In this document: positions 36,483 through 46,050 of the stretch, in pieces | How the letters are laid out: each line of letters starts with the position of its first letter | How positions within the stretch are numbered: the first letter of the stretch is position 1 | Origin: Marinobacter salexigens | Lineage (GTDB): Bacteria; Pseudomonadota; Gammaproteobacteria; Pseudomonadales; Oleiphilaceae | Length of the DNA: 64,000 nt | Assembly (NCBI RefSeq): GCF_002806945.1 | Contig: NZ_NIHC01000008.1 | Location: 62,001-126,000 of the forward strand | Direction of reading: 5' to 3' | Program-made: the position numbers and the translations under genes | Notes under the pieces: generated by a model | The model's database searches: none | Told to the model about the DNA's origin: nothing | The model's input: only the letters and a program-made list of their open reading frames with translations

Positions 36483-36621
36483 CAAAACCCACTCCCGTTT
36501 TTTGTATGATGGAGTGCATTCTATCGATTTATCCGGCGCGCACACTGTCCCATGGCGACATTGGTGGTGTCATTTGGCGACAGTGAAGTGCAACGGCTAA
36601 TTACGTGGCTTTTAATTCAGT

Positions 36622-37275
36622 CTAACCGTTAGTGCGGAGGCGTTCGCGAAGTTGCTCAAGGCGCTTGCGTATCTCCTCACGGCGCTGCTGATTATTTTCG
36701 GAAGAGGTTGCCGAAGCGGGCTGGCTCGATGTGGCTGGTGCCTGGCGTGGTTGGTTTGCATATTGAGAATTGCCGGCGCCAGCAGAGAAGGTCATGCCTG
36801 CACGGTTGTCTGGTTCTGGAAAATACAGATTTTCCAGTTTGCCCCCGCGATCAAGAACCACGCGGTTTGGATGAACAGAGCGGAGTTTGGCATTGCCGGG
36901 CAGCTCGTCGCCTACAAGAAAGACATCCGTTTTGTTTTTGTCATCTTCTATCAGAGCACTGCCCGGGAATTCGCCGTCGCCAGCCAGAACGCCTCGGAGA
37001 AATATCCTGAGGTTGGTTTCTGGTAGATCTTCTGTATTCTCATCAGCTTGTGACTCACCGAGCTGGGCGCTGCCAAACAACTCAAGGGACGCAAGTGCAA
37101 CTTTGGGGGGAGCAGGTGTTTTGGTGGTGGGCTGCAAAGCGACTTTGCCGGACTGAACAACTTGCTGGTTTTGAGCCTGCCAGAAATCATAGCCCTGCCA
37201 TGCAGTAGCGCCCACCATGGCCAACCCTGAAATAATAGCCAGCGCGAGTGGAACCTTTGGGTTAATAGAGAGCAT
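36622..37275 (-). CDS. gspC: Type II secretion protein GspC
   Basis: A 217-residue inner-membrane protein. One transmembrane segment (about 7-25, LALAIISGLAMVGATAW), a Pro-rich linker, then the HR domain (about 60-140) with LASLELFGSA, LRIFLRGVLAGDGEFPGSALI and VFLVGDELPGNAKLRSVHPN, which contacts the GspD secretin. There is no PDZ domain; the C-terminus is a charged Gln/Arg-rich helix (RREEIRKRLEQLRERLR). It is transcribed away from gspE-M with a shared 256-base promoter region. ATG 37275 preferred; a TTG at 37293 is less likely. Confidence 0.88.
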   Translation of the reverse strand: MLSINPKVPLALAIISGLAMVGATAWQGYDFWQAQNQQVVQSGKVALQPTTKTPAPPKVALASLELFGSAQLGESQADENTEDLPETNLRIFLRGVLAGDGEFPGSALIEDDKNKTDVFLVGDELPGNAKLRSVHPNRVVLDRGGKLENLYFPEPDNRAGMTFSAGAGNSQYANQPRQAPATSSQPASATSSENNQQRREEIRKRLEQLRERLRTNG

Positions 37276-37531
37276 TAATTGTCCTGAATGCAAGTTAGCA
37301 AACTGTCAGAATCCCTGGCATGGCAAAAGCTGGCCTCCGGACACTTTCTGGAAAACGCCGAAAGTACCACAGGTTATCAGAATAGCGCCTTTTATTGGGA
37401 GTATAGTGTAAAGGGTTATTCAGCGGGCCTATATCCTGTGGTAGCCTTCCTGAACCGCATAAAACAGAAAGGGTTGCAGAGTGTGCGAGTGCGCACAAAA
37501 CCCTGAATGCCTGATAGAAACGAGGAAAACC
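37276..37531. promoter_or_regulatory. Divergent promoter region gspC / gspE
   Basis: 256 bases between two divergent type II secretion units, so both promoters should lie here. No gene or clear operator is visible. GAGGA about six bases before TTG 37532 marks the ribosome site for gspE. Confidence 0.4.
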
Positions 37532-39040
37532 TTGACCACAGAAACCGCACTTCAGCCGCAGGATGCTCCGCTGGGTCGTTTACCCTTCACCTTTGCCAAG
37601 CGCAACGGTGTGATTCTGACCCGCTCGGAAGAGGGCACTCCGGTTATTCTGGTCAGGCCCGGTGCCCCACATTCTGCACTGGCAGAAGCCAACCGCATCA
37701 GCGGCGGCCGCGCGCGGTTCACTACTATCGAGCCTGACCATTTTGATCAGGCCCTGAACGCTGCGTATCAGAACGATTCTGCGGAAGCCATGCAGATGGT
37801 TGAAGGTATAGGCGACGACATGGATTTGGCTTCGCTCGCTGACTCGGTTCCGGAAACGGAAGATCTTCTTGAGCAGGAAGATGATGCGCCGATTATCCGC
37901 CTGATTAACGCTATTCTCACCGAAGCAGTAAAAACCAGTGCTTCGGATGTACACATTGAAACCTACGAAAAACGCCTCGTGGTCAGGTTCCGCGTAGACG
38001 GCGTGTTGCGTGAGGTTGTTCAGCCAAAACGAGCTTTGGCGCCGCTATTGGTGTCTCGCATCAAGGTTATGGCAAAGCTGGATATTGCGGAGAAGCGAGT
38101 ACCTCAGGATGGGCGAATTGCATTGAGAGTAGCAGGCCGTGAAGTGGATATCCGGGTCTCTACAATGCCTTCCTCCAGCGGTGAACGGGTTGTTCTGCGA
38201 TTACTGGATAAGCAAGCGGGGGCCATTCATCTGGAATCCCTGGGCATGGCACCAGACGATTTGAAGATTCTGCGCAAGCTCATACACCGGCCCTACGGCA
38301 TTTTGCTTGTTACAGGGCCAACGGGCTCGGGTAAATCCACAACACTGTATGCCTCACTGCAGGAAATAAACGACCGTAGCCGAAATATCCTTACGGTTGA
38401 GGATCCTATTGAATACAACTTGCCCGGCATTGGGCAAACACAGGTAAACTCAAAGGTTGAGATGACCTTTGCACGCGGCTTGCGGGCTATTTTGCGCCAG
38501 GACCCGGACGTAGTAATGATTGGTGAAATACGAGATCTTGAAACCGCCGAGATTGCCGTTCAGGCCAGCCTCACGGGTCATCTTGTATTATCCACTCTGC
38601 ACACCAACACAGCCGTAGGCGCTATCACTCGCCTGATGGATATGGGAATAGAGCCTTTCCTGATTTCCTCAAGCCTGGTGGGCATTGTCGCGCAGCGGCT
38701 TGTACGAGTCCTGTGTAAGGAATGCTGCGAGCCTTACACGCCCTCAAAAGAGCATTGCGAGTTTCTGCAGCAGGATGTTGCGAACCCGCCGACTATTTAC
38801 CGGGCGAAAGGGTGTGAAGAGTGCAATCACCTTGGTTACCGTGGCCGGATTGGTATATATGAAGTGGTTGAAATAACGGAAGAAATCAGCGCTTTGATTC
38901 ACAAGCGCGCAGGTGAGCTGGATCTGGAGCGGGAAGCCCGCCTTAAAGGCCCCAGTATTCACTCAGACGGTGTTCGCAAGATACTTGAAGGCGTTACCAC
39001 CGTGGAAGAGGTGCTCCGCGTAACGCACCGGGGCCAGTAA
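37532..39040 (+). CDS. gspE: Type II secretion ATPase GspE
   Basis: A 502-residue secretion ATPase that powers pseudopilus assembly from the cytoplasmic side. N-terminal domain about 1-140, then the CTD ATPase with [18 protein letters not shown] (Walker A), the Asp box [10 protein letters not shown], Walker [16 protein letters not shown], the His box [14 protein letters not shown], and a zinc tetracysteine (CKECCEPY and [11 protein letters not shown]). The start is probably TTG 37532, with GAGGA in place; a GTG-type start at 37481 lacks one. First gene of gspEFGHIJKLM. Confidence 0.93.
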   Translation: MTTETALQPQDAPLGRLPFTFAKRNGVILTRSEEGTPVILVRPGAPHSALAEANRISGGRARFTTIEPDHFDQALNAAYQNDSAEAMQMVEGIGDDMDLASLADSVPETEDLLEQEDDAPIIRLINAILTEAVKTSASDVHIETYEKRLVVRFRVDGVLREVVQPKRALAPLLVSRIKVMAKLDIAEKRVPQDGRIALRVAGREVDIRVSTMPSSSGERVVLRLLDKQAGAIHLESLGMAPDDLKILRKLIHRPYGILLVTGPTGSGKSTTLYASLQEINDRSRNILTVEDPIEYNLPGIGQTQVNSKVEMTFARGLRAILRQDPDVVMIGEIRDLETAEIAVQASLTGHLVLSTLHTNTAVGAITRLMDMGIEPFLISSSLVGIVAQRLVRVLCKECCEPYTPSKEHCEFLQQDVANPPTIYRAKGCEECNHLGYRGRIGIYEVVEITEEISALIHKRAGELDLEREARLKGPSIHSDGVRKILEGVTTVEEVLRVTHRGQ

Positions 39041-39043
39041 GCC

Positions 39044-40255
39044 ATGCCCGCCTACGAATACAAAGCACTGGATGCAAAGGGTAAGCAAAAACAGGGAGTG
39101 GTAGAGGCTGATGCACCGCGAGCGGTACGCCAGCAACTCAGGGAAAAAGGCCTGACGCCACTTGCGGTTGAGCCGGCTGTGCAGAAGCGAACGCCCAGCA
39201 ACCCGTTAAGTACTGGGGGCTCCTTGGCCGCCGCCGATCTCGCGCTGGTTACACGGCAACTTGCAACTTTGATTCAATCTGGCATCCCGATTGAGCAAGC
39301 CCTTTCAGCAACTGCACAGCAAACCGCAAAACCCCGGATTCGAGGCATGCTTATCGCCATACGTGCCAAGGTTATGGAAGGCTATACACTGGCGGATAGT
39401 CTTGGGGAGTTTCCTAAAGCGTTCCCGCGTCTTTACCGCTCAACGGTCGCCGCCGGCGAGCATGCGGGGCACCTGGACTTGGTTCTTAACCGATTGGCCG
39501 ATTACACTGAAAACCGTCAGGAAGCCCGCCAAAAAATACAGCTGGCAGCAATTTACCCGATCATTCTGAGCTTTGTGGCGATTGCCATTGTTGTCTTCCT
39601 GCTGACTTACGTTGTGCCAGACATCATTGAAGTTTTCCTGAAACAGGGGCAGGAGTTGCCAGCACTTACCCAGGCCATGCTGGCAATGTCGGAATTTCTT
39701 TCCGGTTTTGGTGTCTATCTGTTGATTCTGCTAATAGCGGCCTTCGTAGCGTTTCGTTATGCGCTCACCAAACCCGCGTTTCGTATGCGGTTTCACAAGC
39801 GCCTGCTCCACTTGCCGTTGTTTTCCGGAATGGTTCGGGGTGTTAACACGGCGCGATATGCCAGTACCCTCAGCATACTGACAACCAGCGGCGTGCCCCT
39901 GGTCGATGCCATGAGAATTGCCGGCGAAGTACTTTCTAACGACTACCTGCGCCAGCAGCTAAAGGAGGCTGCCCGCAAGGTAAGTGAAGGCGGCTCCTTA
40001 CACCGGGCGCTGGACCAGTCTGGCTACTTTCCCCCGATGATGCTGCACATGATTGCCAGTGGCGAGGCCAGCGGCGAGCTGGACAGTATGCTGGAGCGTA
40101 CCGCGAACATGCAGGAAAATACGCTACAGTCGAAAATTGCAGCCATTGTTGGGCTTTTTGAGCCGATGATGCTGCTGATTATGGGCGTTGTCGTTTTGAT
40201 TATCGTAATGGCGATCATGCTGCCAATATTGAATATGAGTAATCTGGTCGGGTAG
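39044..40255 (+). CDS. gspF: Type II secretion inner-membrane protein GspF
   Basis: A 403-residue polytopic protein with two GspF repeats (about 70-190 and 270-395), each cytoplasmic with transmembrane segments after them. It begins PAYEYKALDAKGKQKQGVVE, the family N-terminus, and carries LATLIQSGIPIEQALSAT and LSILTTSGVPLVDAMRIAG at equivalent places in the two repeats. It links the GspE ATPase to the assembling pseudopilus. It begins three bases after gspE. Confidence 0.93.
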   Translation: MPAYEYKALDAKGKQKQGVVEADAPRAVRQQLREKGLTPLAVEPAVQKRTPSNPLSTGGSLAAADLALVTRQLATLIQSGIPIEQALSATAQQTAKPRIRGMLIAIRAKVMEGYTLADSLGEFPKAFPRLYRSTVAAGEHAGHLDLVLNRLADYTENRQEARQKIQLAAIYPIILSFVAIAIVVFLLTYVVPDIIEVFLKQGQELPALTQAMLAMSEFLSGFGVYLLILLIAAFVAFRYALTKPAFRMRFHKRLLHLPLFSGMVRGVNTARYASTLSILTTSGVPLVDAMRIAGEVLSNDYLRQQLKEAARKVSEGGSLHRALDQSGYFPPMMLHMIASGEASGELDSMLERTANMQENTLQSKIAAIVGLFEPMMLLIMGVVVLIIVMAIMLPILNMSNLVG

Positions 40256-40328
40256 TAAAATTCTGACCCTGAAGAGTTTTAAATCAATACGTTAAAGCTG
40301 TCTTTTAAACCAACCATTCAAGAGTGAA

Positions 40329-40793
40329 ATGAGTGACACAATGACAAAGCAAAAACTGCATATGCCGAAATCCAGCCAAGGCTTTACCCTGATCGAGATC
40401 ATGGTTGTAATGGTGATTCTCGGCCTGTTGGTGGCCGTAGTAGCCCCTAACATAATGGGCCGAAGTGACCAGGCGAAAGTAACCATTGCAGAAACCCAGC
40501 TGAAGAATCTTGCCGGGGCGCTGGATATGTACCGGCTGGATAACAGTCATTACCCATCTACCCAGCAGGGGCTGGATGCACTGGTATCCCGCCCCAGTGG
40601 TAGCCCGGAACCCAAAAACTGGAACCCGGACGGCTACATGAAAAGCCTTCCGAAGGATCCCTGGGGCAATGAGTTTGAATACGTCAGCCCTGGCAGAGAA
40701 GGACCTTACGATCTCTACTCCAAGGGGTCTGATGGACAAGAAGGTGGTGATGACGATGCGGCTGATATCAGCGTTTGGAATATCGGCACCTGA
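40329..40793 (+). CDS. gspG: Major pseudopilin GspG
   Basis: A 154-residue type II secretion pseudopilin. Prepilin site SQG|FTLIEIMVVMVILGLL, cut after Gly18, with Glu at +5 of the mature protein. The C-terminal part KSLPKDPWGNEFEYVSPG and YDLYSKGSDGQEGGDDDAAD is the classical GspG calcium-binding end. It forms the pseudopilus shaft. ATG 40329 is used; an ATG at 40341 is possible. Confidence 0.94.
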   Translation: MSDTMTKQKLHMPKSSQGFTLIEIMVVMVILGLLVAVVAPNIMGRSDQAKVTIAETQLKNLAGALDMYRLDNSHYPSTQQGLDALVSRPSGSPEPKNWNPDGYMKSLPKDPWGNEFEYVSPGREGPYDLYSKGSDGQEGGDDDAADISVWNIGT

Positions 40794-40796
40794 TTA

Positions 40797-41336
40797 ATGA
40801 CGCACACCGGGTCAGGGAACAGCAGCGCTGGTTTTACGCTGATTGAGATATTGGTTGTCCTGGTTCTGGTGGGACTGCTTGCAGCAATGGCCGTTTTTAC
40901 CATGGGTGGCAACTCCCAGCAACGTGAACTGCAGAATGAGGTTCGCGAGCTGTATTTGTTGATGCAGACCGCATCAGACCAGGCTGTGTTGAACAATCTT
41001 GAACTCGGCCTGTTGTTTGAAGAAAACGGTTATCAGTTCGTGGCTTTTGAGGATGAATCCGTTGAATGGAAAGGTTCCGGCGAGCGCATATTCCGAGCCA
41101 GAAAATTTCCGGAATGGCTCATTGCTACCCGGTTCATTGAAAGCGATGCGCCCAGGTTATCTTCCGCTGAAGACAAGTTAAGGCCGGATGTAGTGTTTTT
41201 TTCCAGTGGAGAAACCACGCCTTTTGAGCTCGAGTTCAATATCAGTAACCGGACTGACTATATCCAAACTCTGGTTTCCGATGGGGTTTCTCCCATTGAA
41301 TGGCGTCGCCCCGGCGACGAGGGGGATGATTGGTGA
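40797..41336 (+). CDS. gspH: Minor pseudopilin GspH
   Basis: A 179-residue minor pseudopilin: SAG|FTLIEILVVLVLVGLL is the prepilin peptidase site and N-terminal helix, followed by the GspH-type beta-domain (MQTASDQAVLNNLELGLLFE). It begins three bases after gspG and overlaps gspI by four bases (GTGA). It contributes to the pseudopilus tip. Confidence 0.9.
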   Translation: MTHTGSGNSSAGFTLIEILVVLVLVGLLAAMAVFTMGGNSQQRELQNEVRELYLLMQTASDQAVLNNLELGLLFEENGYQFVAFEDESVEWKGSGERIFRARKFPEWLIATRFIESDAPRLSSAEDKLRPDVVFFSSGETTPFELEFNISNRTDYIQTLVSDGVSPIEWRRPGDEGDDW

Positions 41337-41734
41337 GGCCGCACCCCCCAACAAACATGGCAAAACCAGCCAGAGGTTTTACGCTTATTGAAGTAATGAT
41401 TGCGCTGCTTGTATTTGGCCTGATAGCAACCGCATCTGCTGAGGTTGGAAGCCAGTACATAACGAGCTATGAACGCATCCGCGATAAAACCCTTGCAGGC
41501 TGGCTAGCCGATAATCGCATCAATGAAATTCGGCTGGAAAAAAGCCTGCCGGGTATTTCCGAAAATGCCAAAGACAAAGATTACGGCACTTTCCGCTGGC
41601 GAGTGACCACCAAAATCATGGCAACTGCAGAACCTGAAATGCGACGTGTAGAAGTTGAGGTCGCTCGCTATCAGGAGGGCCGTTCAAAGCCTTACCCGGT
41701 ACATACCCTTGCTGCTTTTATAGGTGCAAAATGA
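41333..41734 (+). CDS. gspI: Minor pseudopilin GspI
   Basis: A 133-residue pseudopilin with the site ARG|FTLIEVMIALLVFGL and the GspI pattern of WLADNRINEIRLE. The start is probably GTG 41333, overlapping the gspH stop and preceded by GAGGGGG; ATG 41357 has no ribosome site. It forms the tip complex with GspJ and GspK. It overlaps gspJ by four bases. Confidence 0.9.
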   Translation: MRPHPPTNMAKPARGFTLIEVMIALLVFGLIATASAEVGSQYITSYERIRDKTLAGWLADNRINEIRLEKSLPGISENAKDKDYGTFRWRVTTKIMATAEPEMRRVEVEVARYQEGRSKPYPVHTLAAFIGAK

Positions 41735-42447
41735 AAAGCCAGCATGGCTTTACGCTTCTGGAAGTGCTGGTTGCTATTACCATTACAGCGGTCATAGGTG
41801 TTGGCGTATGGCAAGTGCTGAATGGTGTCATTCAGTCCCGCGACAGGGTTGATGAGCTTGCTGATAGCTTTGATGGGCTTCAGCGGGCCATGCTGCTTAT
41901 GGAGCGGGACATGACTCAAATTGTGAACCGTCCCGCCCGGGATATTTATGGTGATTTCAAGCCCGCTTTCACCAGTCGTGAAGATGACTTGGCGTTGATG
42001 CTCACCCGACAAGGCTGGCGGAACCCGCTGGGTATTCGGCGCAGTGGCTTGCAGCGCGTGGGTTGGGAATACACAGGCAGCGAATTGCGCCGCCGTTACT
42101 GGCCAGTGCTTGATCAAGGCCAGGAAGACGAGAGTCAGGAGATACTGCTGCTCGAGGGTGTCACCGCTTTTGATCTGCGGTTTATGAACGATCAAAATGG
42201 TTGGGAACCGGATTGGCCCTCTGATGAGTCACTGGCTGCACTGAACCCGGGCAGCCGCCCGGATATATCGTTGCCCCGGGCAGTAGAGATTACCCTGGAG
42301 CATGAGCGCTTCGGTGAGTTGGTACGAACCTTTGTATTACCGGACTTTGACCCTGCTAAGGCACAAGGCTTTTTGAACCAGTGGAATAAAGACCGCAACA
42401 AAGCGGAAGAAGAGGAAGAGGTCAGTGTGTCAGGGCAGGGAGGCTAA
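41731..42447 (+). CDS. gspJ: Minor pseudopilin GspJ
   Basis: A 238-residue pseudopilin with QHG|FTLLEVLVAITITAVIG at the start and the GspJ features LQRAMLLMERDMTQIVNRPAR and VGWEYTGSELRRRYWPVLDQ. A highly charged tail (Lys/Glu-rich, about 222-234) is unusual but not disruptive. ATGA overlap with gspI. Confidence 0.91.
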   Translation: MKSQHGFTLLEVLVAITITAVIGVGVWQVLNGVIQSRDRVDELADSFDGLQRAMLLMERDMTQIVNRPARDIYGDFKPAFTSREDDLALMLTRQGWRNPLGIRRSGLQRVGWEYTGSELRRRYWPVLDQGQEDESQEILLLEGVTAFDLRFMNDQNGWEPDWPSDESLAALNPGSRPDISLPRAVEITLEHERFGELVRTFVLPDFDPAKAQGFLNQWNKDRNKAEEEEEVSVSGQGG

Positions 42448-42453
42448 GACTTC

Positions 42454-43464
42454 ATGACGGTTCGTCCTTGCCCCTCTTCACCCGGAAACCAGCAGGGTGT
42501 CGCCTTGATAATGGTGCTACTGGCCATGGCGCTGGTGGTCATGCTGGCCTCAGGGATGACCCAGCAGCAGAATTTAAGGGTATTTAAAGCCGGACACTAC
42601 ATAGCACAACAGCAAGGCAAGAATATTGCTTTAGGTGCTGAAGATTTTGCCCGCCAGATTCTGCTGCGGGATTTTGAAGAAGATAAAGAAGACAACCTGA
42701 TGGTAGATAGCCTGGATGAGTTCTGGGCAATGAACGCAGCTATTTTGCCACTGGAAAACAACGGAGTTGTTGAAGTACAGATAGACGACCTTGGCGGACG
42801 GATAAACCTGAATGACCTCGTGGTTTCCGGTGGACAGGTCAATACGATTACCAAAGAACGTTTTACCCGCTTATTTGCGGCGTTAAATATTACAGGCGTT
42901 TCAGTAGACGCCTTGATTGATTGGGTGGATCCTGACGACCAGACAATCAGCGCTTACGGTGCAGAAGACGGGCAGTATCTTATGGCTGTACCTGGCTACC
43001 GGGCAGCAAACCAACCTTTCGTGAGCGTGTCTGAACTTAGGCTGATTGAAGGTATGACAGAAGAGATTTATGTGGCATTACAACCCCATGTGGCGGCCTT
43101 GCCAGTAAACGGGGTAGGCATCAATGTGAACACGGCAACTGCTGAAGTGCTGATGTCTCTCTATGATGAGCTGACGATTACCCAAGCTGAGTCTATTCTT
43201 GAGAAACGTGAGGAAGCGCGGTTTGAAAACCTTCAGGACTTTCTGGCCCTGCCGGAGCTTGCCGCCTCCGGCCTGAAATCCGCAGGTTTAGGGCTGCAAA
43301 CCCGTTTTTTCGAAATTGTTTCACGGATTACCTACGACAACCGTGTTGTTAATATGGTAAGTACAGTTTTCCGTGATCAAGAAGGCAATGTCCGGACGGT
43401 TCACAGGGATACCGGACAAAAGAATCGGATTACCAAAGAGCCCTATACTATCTCGGAAGGATAA
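42454..43464 (+). CDS. gspK: Minor pseudopilin GspK
   Basis: A 336-residue large minor pseudopilin. The site is QQG|VALIMVLLAMALVVM; Met replaces the usual Glu at +5, as is normal for GspK at the tip of the pseudopilus. The globular part contains DLGGRINLNDLV, LIDWVDPDD, and helix-hairpin-helix-like GININVNTA-type sequence (VGINVNTATAEVL). Six bases after gspJ. Confidence 0.93.
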   Translation: MTVRPCPSSPGNQQGVALIMVLLAMALVVMLASGMTQQQNLRVFKAGHYIAQQQGKNIALGAEDFARQILLRDFEEDKEDNLMVDSLDEFWAMNAAILPLENNGVVEVQIDDLGGRINLNDLVVSGGQVNTITKERFTRLFAALNITGVSVDALIDWVDPDDQTISAYGAEDGQYLMAVPGYRAANQPFVSVSELRLIEGMTEEIYVALQPHVAALPVNGVGINVNTATAEVLMSLYDELTITQAESILEKREEARFENLQDFLALPELAASGLKSAGLGLQTRFFEIVSRITYDNRVVNMVSTVFRDQEGNVRTVHRDTGQKNRITKEPYTISEG

Positions 43465-43466
43465 CC

Positions 43467-44771
43467 ATGTCTTACCGCCTTTACGTGCGACCTTTAGCTC
43501 CCTTTTCAGAACCCGGAGAAAATCCGGAGGGACGTCTGTTCAACTGGGTTCTTTATGATGCCGGTGGCGATGTCCAGGCACAGGGTAGCGGTGATGTTCG
43601 CAGCACAATCGAGCAGACGCTTAGCCAAAACGGGCTTACGGATGTTCTGCTTGTGGGGCTTATTCCCGGCGATGAGGCTCTGTTTTGCCTGGCCGATATT
43701 CCTGCCAAACAAAGCCGGTTTATCAACCAGGCCTTACCCTATGCAGTTGAAGAGCAAATAGCCCAGGATATAGACAGTGTCCACTTGGCCCTTGGGCTTC
43801 ACACTCACGACGGCTACCGGGTAGCGGCAATTGATAAAGACAGGATGGCCCAATGGCTGGAGCTGTTCAGCGGTTGGCCGCACACCGTGCTTGATGCGAT
43901 CTACCCGGATGCTGCCTTGCTGCCGATGACAGAAGAGGGCTGGTCTATCTGCCTGGATGGTGAATCCGCCATGATGGTCAGCGACCGTGGTGAGTGGTTG
44001 AGCATGCAGTCGGAAAACCTTGGCATGTTCGCACACACCTTGGCAACGCCCCCCTCAGAGGATGTGGTTGCTGACGTTCCCATAGTGGTCTATGGCACCC
44101 AAACTGAATTCGAAGAGCAGCAGGCAATGCTTGCGGAACTCATGACGCCAGGGCGGCTTTCAGTTCGTCGGGAGAGTCTGGAACTGATGCCTTTGGAACT
44201 GCTGGCCCATGCCCATCACCACCACCTATGCCGTCCAATTAATCTGTGCCAGAGGGACTTCTCGGTAAAGGGCGGTAAAGCAAGTCCTTTGAAACCCTGG
44301 AAGCCGCTGATTGCTGTAGCGGCAGTCTGGTTTGTGGTGCAAGTGGCTCTCGAAGCCGGAATGGGTTTCTATTACCAACAACAGGCCGATGAAATGCGCC
44401 AGCAGGCCATGATGGTATACCGCAAGGCATTTCCTGATGATCGTAGAACCCATGCAGGTAATGTGAGGCGGGTCATTGAGGGACAACTGCGCATGGCAGG
44501 TTCAGATAGGCCTGATGCAGATTTTGTGACCTTGATGAAATACACTGGCCAACAGTACTCGAATGTTGCGGGAACCGGATCGGTAACCTTTAACTCCATT
44601 AATTACAGTCAGTCCCGTGGCGAGCTGGTTGTTGATGTTCGCGCTGCAAGCTACGATCGCCTCAGCGCAATCCGAAACGGTCTGGCAGGGCAGGGACTTG
44701 ATGCCAAAATAGGTTCAGTAGTTAACGAAGCCAGCGGCGCCCGTGGCCGCCTGACGGTATCGGGAGGGTAA
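43467..44771 (+). CDS. gspL: Type II secretion protein GspL
   Basis: A 434-residue bitopic protein: cytoplasmic actin-like domain (about 1-260) that binds GspE, one transmembrane helix (about 276-295, IAVAAVWFVVQVALEAGMGF) and a periplasmic ferredoxin-like domain. IPAKQSRFINQALPYAVEEQ is the family hallmark. Two bases after gspK, four bases before gspM. Confidence 0.92.
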   Translation: MSYRLYVRPLAPFSEPGENPEGRLFNWVLYDAGGDVQAQGSGDVRSTIEQTLSQNGLTDVLLVGLIPGDEALFCLADIPAKQSRFINQALPYAVEEQIAQDIDSVHLALGLHTHDGYRVAAIDKDRMAQWLELFSGWPHTVLDAIYPDAALLPMTEEGWSICLDGESAMMVSDRGEWLSMQSENLGMFAHTLATPPSEDVVADVPIVVYGTQTEFEEQQAMLAELMTPGRLSVRRESLELMPLELLAHAHHHHLCRPINLCQRDFSVKGGKASPLKPWKPLIAVAAVWFVVQVALEAGMGFYYQQQADEMRQQAMMVYRKAFPDDRRTHAGNVRRVIEGQLRMAGSDRPDADFVTLMKYTGQQYSNVAGTGSVTFNSINYSQSRGELVVDVRAASYDRLSAIRNGLAGQGLDAKIGSVVNEASGARGRLTVSGG

Positions 44772-44775
44772 GGCC

Positions 44776-45306
44776 ATGTTGACGAAACTGAAAGAACAGC
44801 CAGCAGTCAGGAAGCTGATAGCCCAGTATGACCAGCTTCCCAAGCGAGACCAGCAGGCTCTTGCAGTCCTGGCCATGGCCCTGCTTCTCGGAATTCTCTA
44901 TTTCGCAGTCTGGAACCCGGTTACGAGCTTTCATTCCAAGGCCGTTGCAAGCAAAGAAAATGCCTCGGAGCTTGTAGCATGGATGCAGAGCAACGAGCCG
45001 ATTATACGGCGCATGGGCGGCAACAGTGCCGGCCCAGCAACTGCATCTGCAGATATTCCTGCCGATGGGCGTGCTCTGATGGGGCTTGTCACTCGCTCAG
45101 CAAGGGAGTCTGGTCTTGCGTTGCAACGTTTTGAGCCCAGCGGCGATTCTGCAATACGGGTTTGGCTGGAGTCAGTTCCTTATTCAGAGGTTGCAGCCTG
45201 GCTTGAAATGCTCAATGGTAAGCACGGGGTGGTTATAGACCAAGCCGCTCTTGACAGCTCCAGCGAGCCGGGCAGGGTATCTGTTCGCCTAACATTGACA
45301 ATCTGA
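44776..45306 (+). CDS. gspM: Type II secretion protein GspM
   Basis: A 176-residue inner-membrane partner of GspL: short cytoplasmic part, a transmembrane helix (about 33-52, LAVLAMALLLGILYFAVWN), then a periplasmic coiled coil and ferredoxin-like domain ending VSVRLTLTI. It ends the operon: neither gspN nor gspD follows, and the next gene is an acetyltransferase. Confidence 0.9.
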   Translation: MLTKLKEQPAVRKLIAQYDQLPKRDQQALAVLAMALLLGILYFAVWNPVTSFHSKAVASKENASELVAWMQSNEPIIRRMGGNSAGPATASADIPADGRALMGLVTRSARESGLALQRFEPSGDSAIRVWLESVPYSEVAAWLEMLNGKHGVVIDQAALDSSSEPGRVSVRLTLTI

Positions 45307-45361
45307 TTCGAATTAGCCGGGTTCCGGGCTGAGCATGCCGGACTGTGACAGGAGCGAAAAT

Positions 45362-46018
45362 ATGAGTAGCAATAAAAATAACCAAGCCCAACCGGTTATT
45401 GTGCGGCTGGATGTCAGTGCGCTGAACGAAGCCAGATCCATTCTATATGATGCCTACCGGGATGAACCAACCTTCCAGTACCTGTTCAACCATCGCAAAC
45501 CCGGTTACAAACAGCGGGTTCGAGCAACTGTGCGAGAGCTTGTTGATTTGTACTTTGAACTGAATCAGGAATCGGTCGGGGTGATGGTTAATGATACTTT
45601 GGTGGCTGTGGCGTTTATCGGTGACCCGGATCTGAGATTGAACCTTGCGAACCAGTTCAGCTGGCGAATCCGTATGGTGCTGACTGCGGGTTTTGCCTCC
45701 ACGCGTAGATACATGCATTATCATCAAAGAATTCGTGAAATTTTGCCTCAGCCACTGGCGCATCAGTTGCCATTGATGGGCGTCAATCCCAAATATCAGA
45801 ATCGCGGTTACGGCCGGCTTTTGTTGCAAGCCGTTCAGCGCCTGTGCGCAGAAAACCCGCGGGGAACCGGCCTGGTTCTGGATACAGGAAACAGCCGTTA
45901 CCTGCCATTTTATGAGTCAGAAGGCTTCCGTAGCCTTGGGAAAATCCGTGTTGGTGGTCTCGAGGACCATATTTTGTTCCGCGAAATTCACCCGGAAACC
46001 AAGGCAGCGGCAACTTAA
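45362..46018 (+). CDS. GNAT-family N-acetyltransferase
   Basis: A 218-residue member of the GNAT superfamily. The acetyl-CoA pyrophosphate loop is visible as LMGVNPKYQNRGYGRLLLQA, followed by LVLDTGNSRYLPFYESEGF, the usual motif A/B pair. The N-terminal 120 residues are less typical. The substrate is unknown. AGGAG lies before the ATG at 45362; the upstream in-frame start at 45335 has none. Glutathione reductase follows 32 bases downstream. Confidence 0.82.
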   Translation: MSSNKNNQAQPVIVRLDVSALNEARSILYDAYRDEPTFQYLFNHRKPGYKQRVRATVRELVDLYFELNQESVGVMVNDTLVAVAFIGDPDLRLNLANQFSWRIRMVLTAGFASTRRYMHYHQRIREILPQPLAHQLPLMGVNPKYQNRGYGRLLLQAVQRLCAENPRGTGLVLDTGNSRYLPFYESEGFRSLGKIRVGGLEDHILFREIHPETKAAAT

Positions 46019-46050
46019 AATTAATGCTGTAACAAACAACAGGAGACACT

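Noticed and set aside
42361..42447. Charged Lys/Glu-rich end of gspJ considered as a frameshift product
   Set aside because: The frame closes just before gspK with normal spacing, and the barrel of the pseudopilin is complete upstream, so a natural variable tail is more likely.
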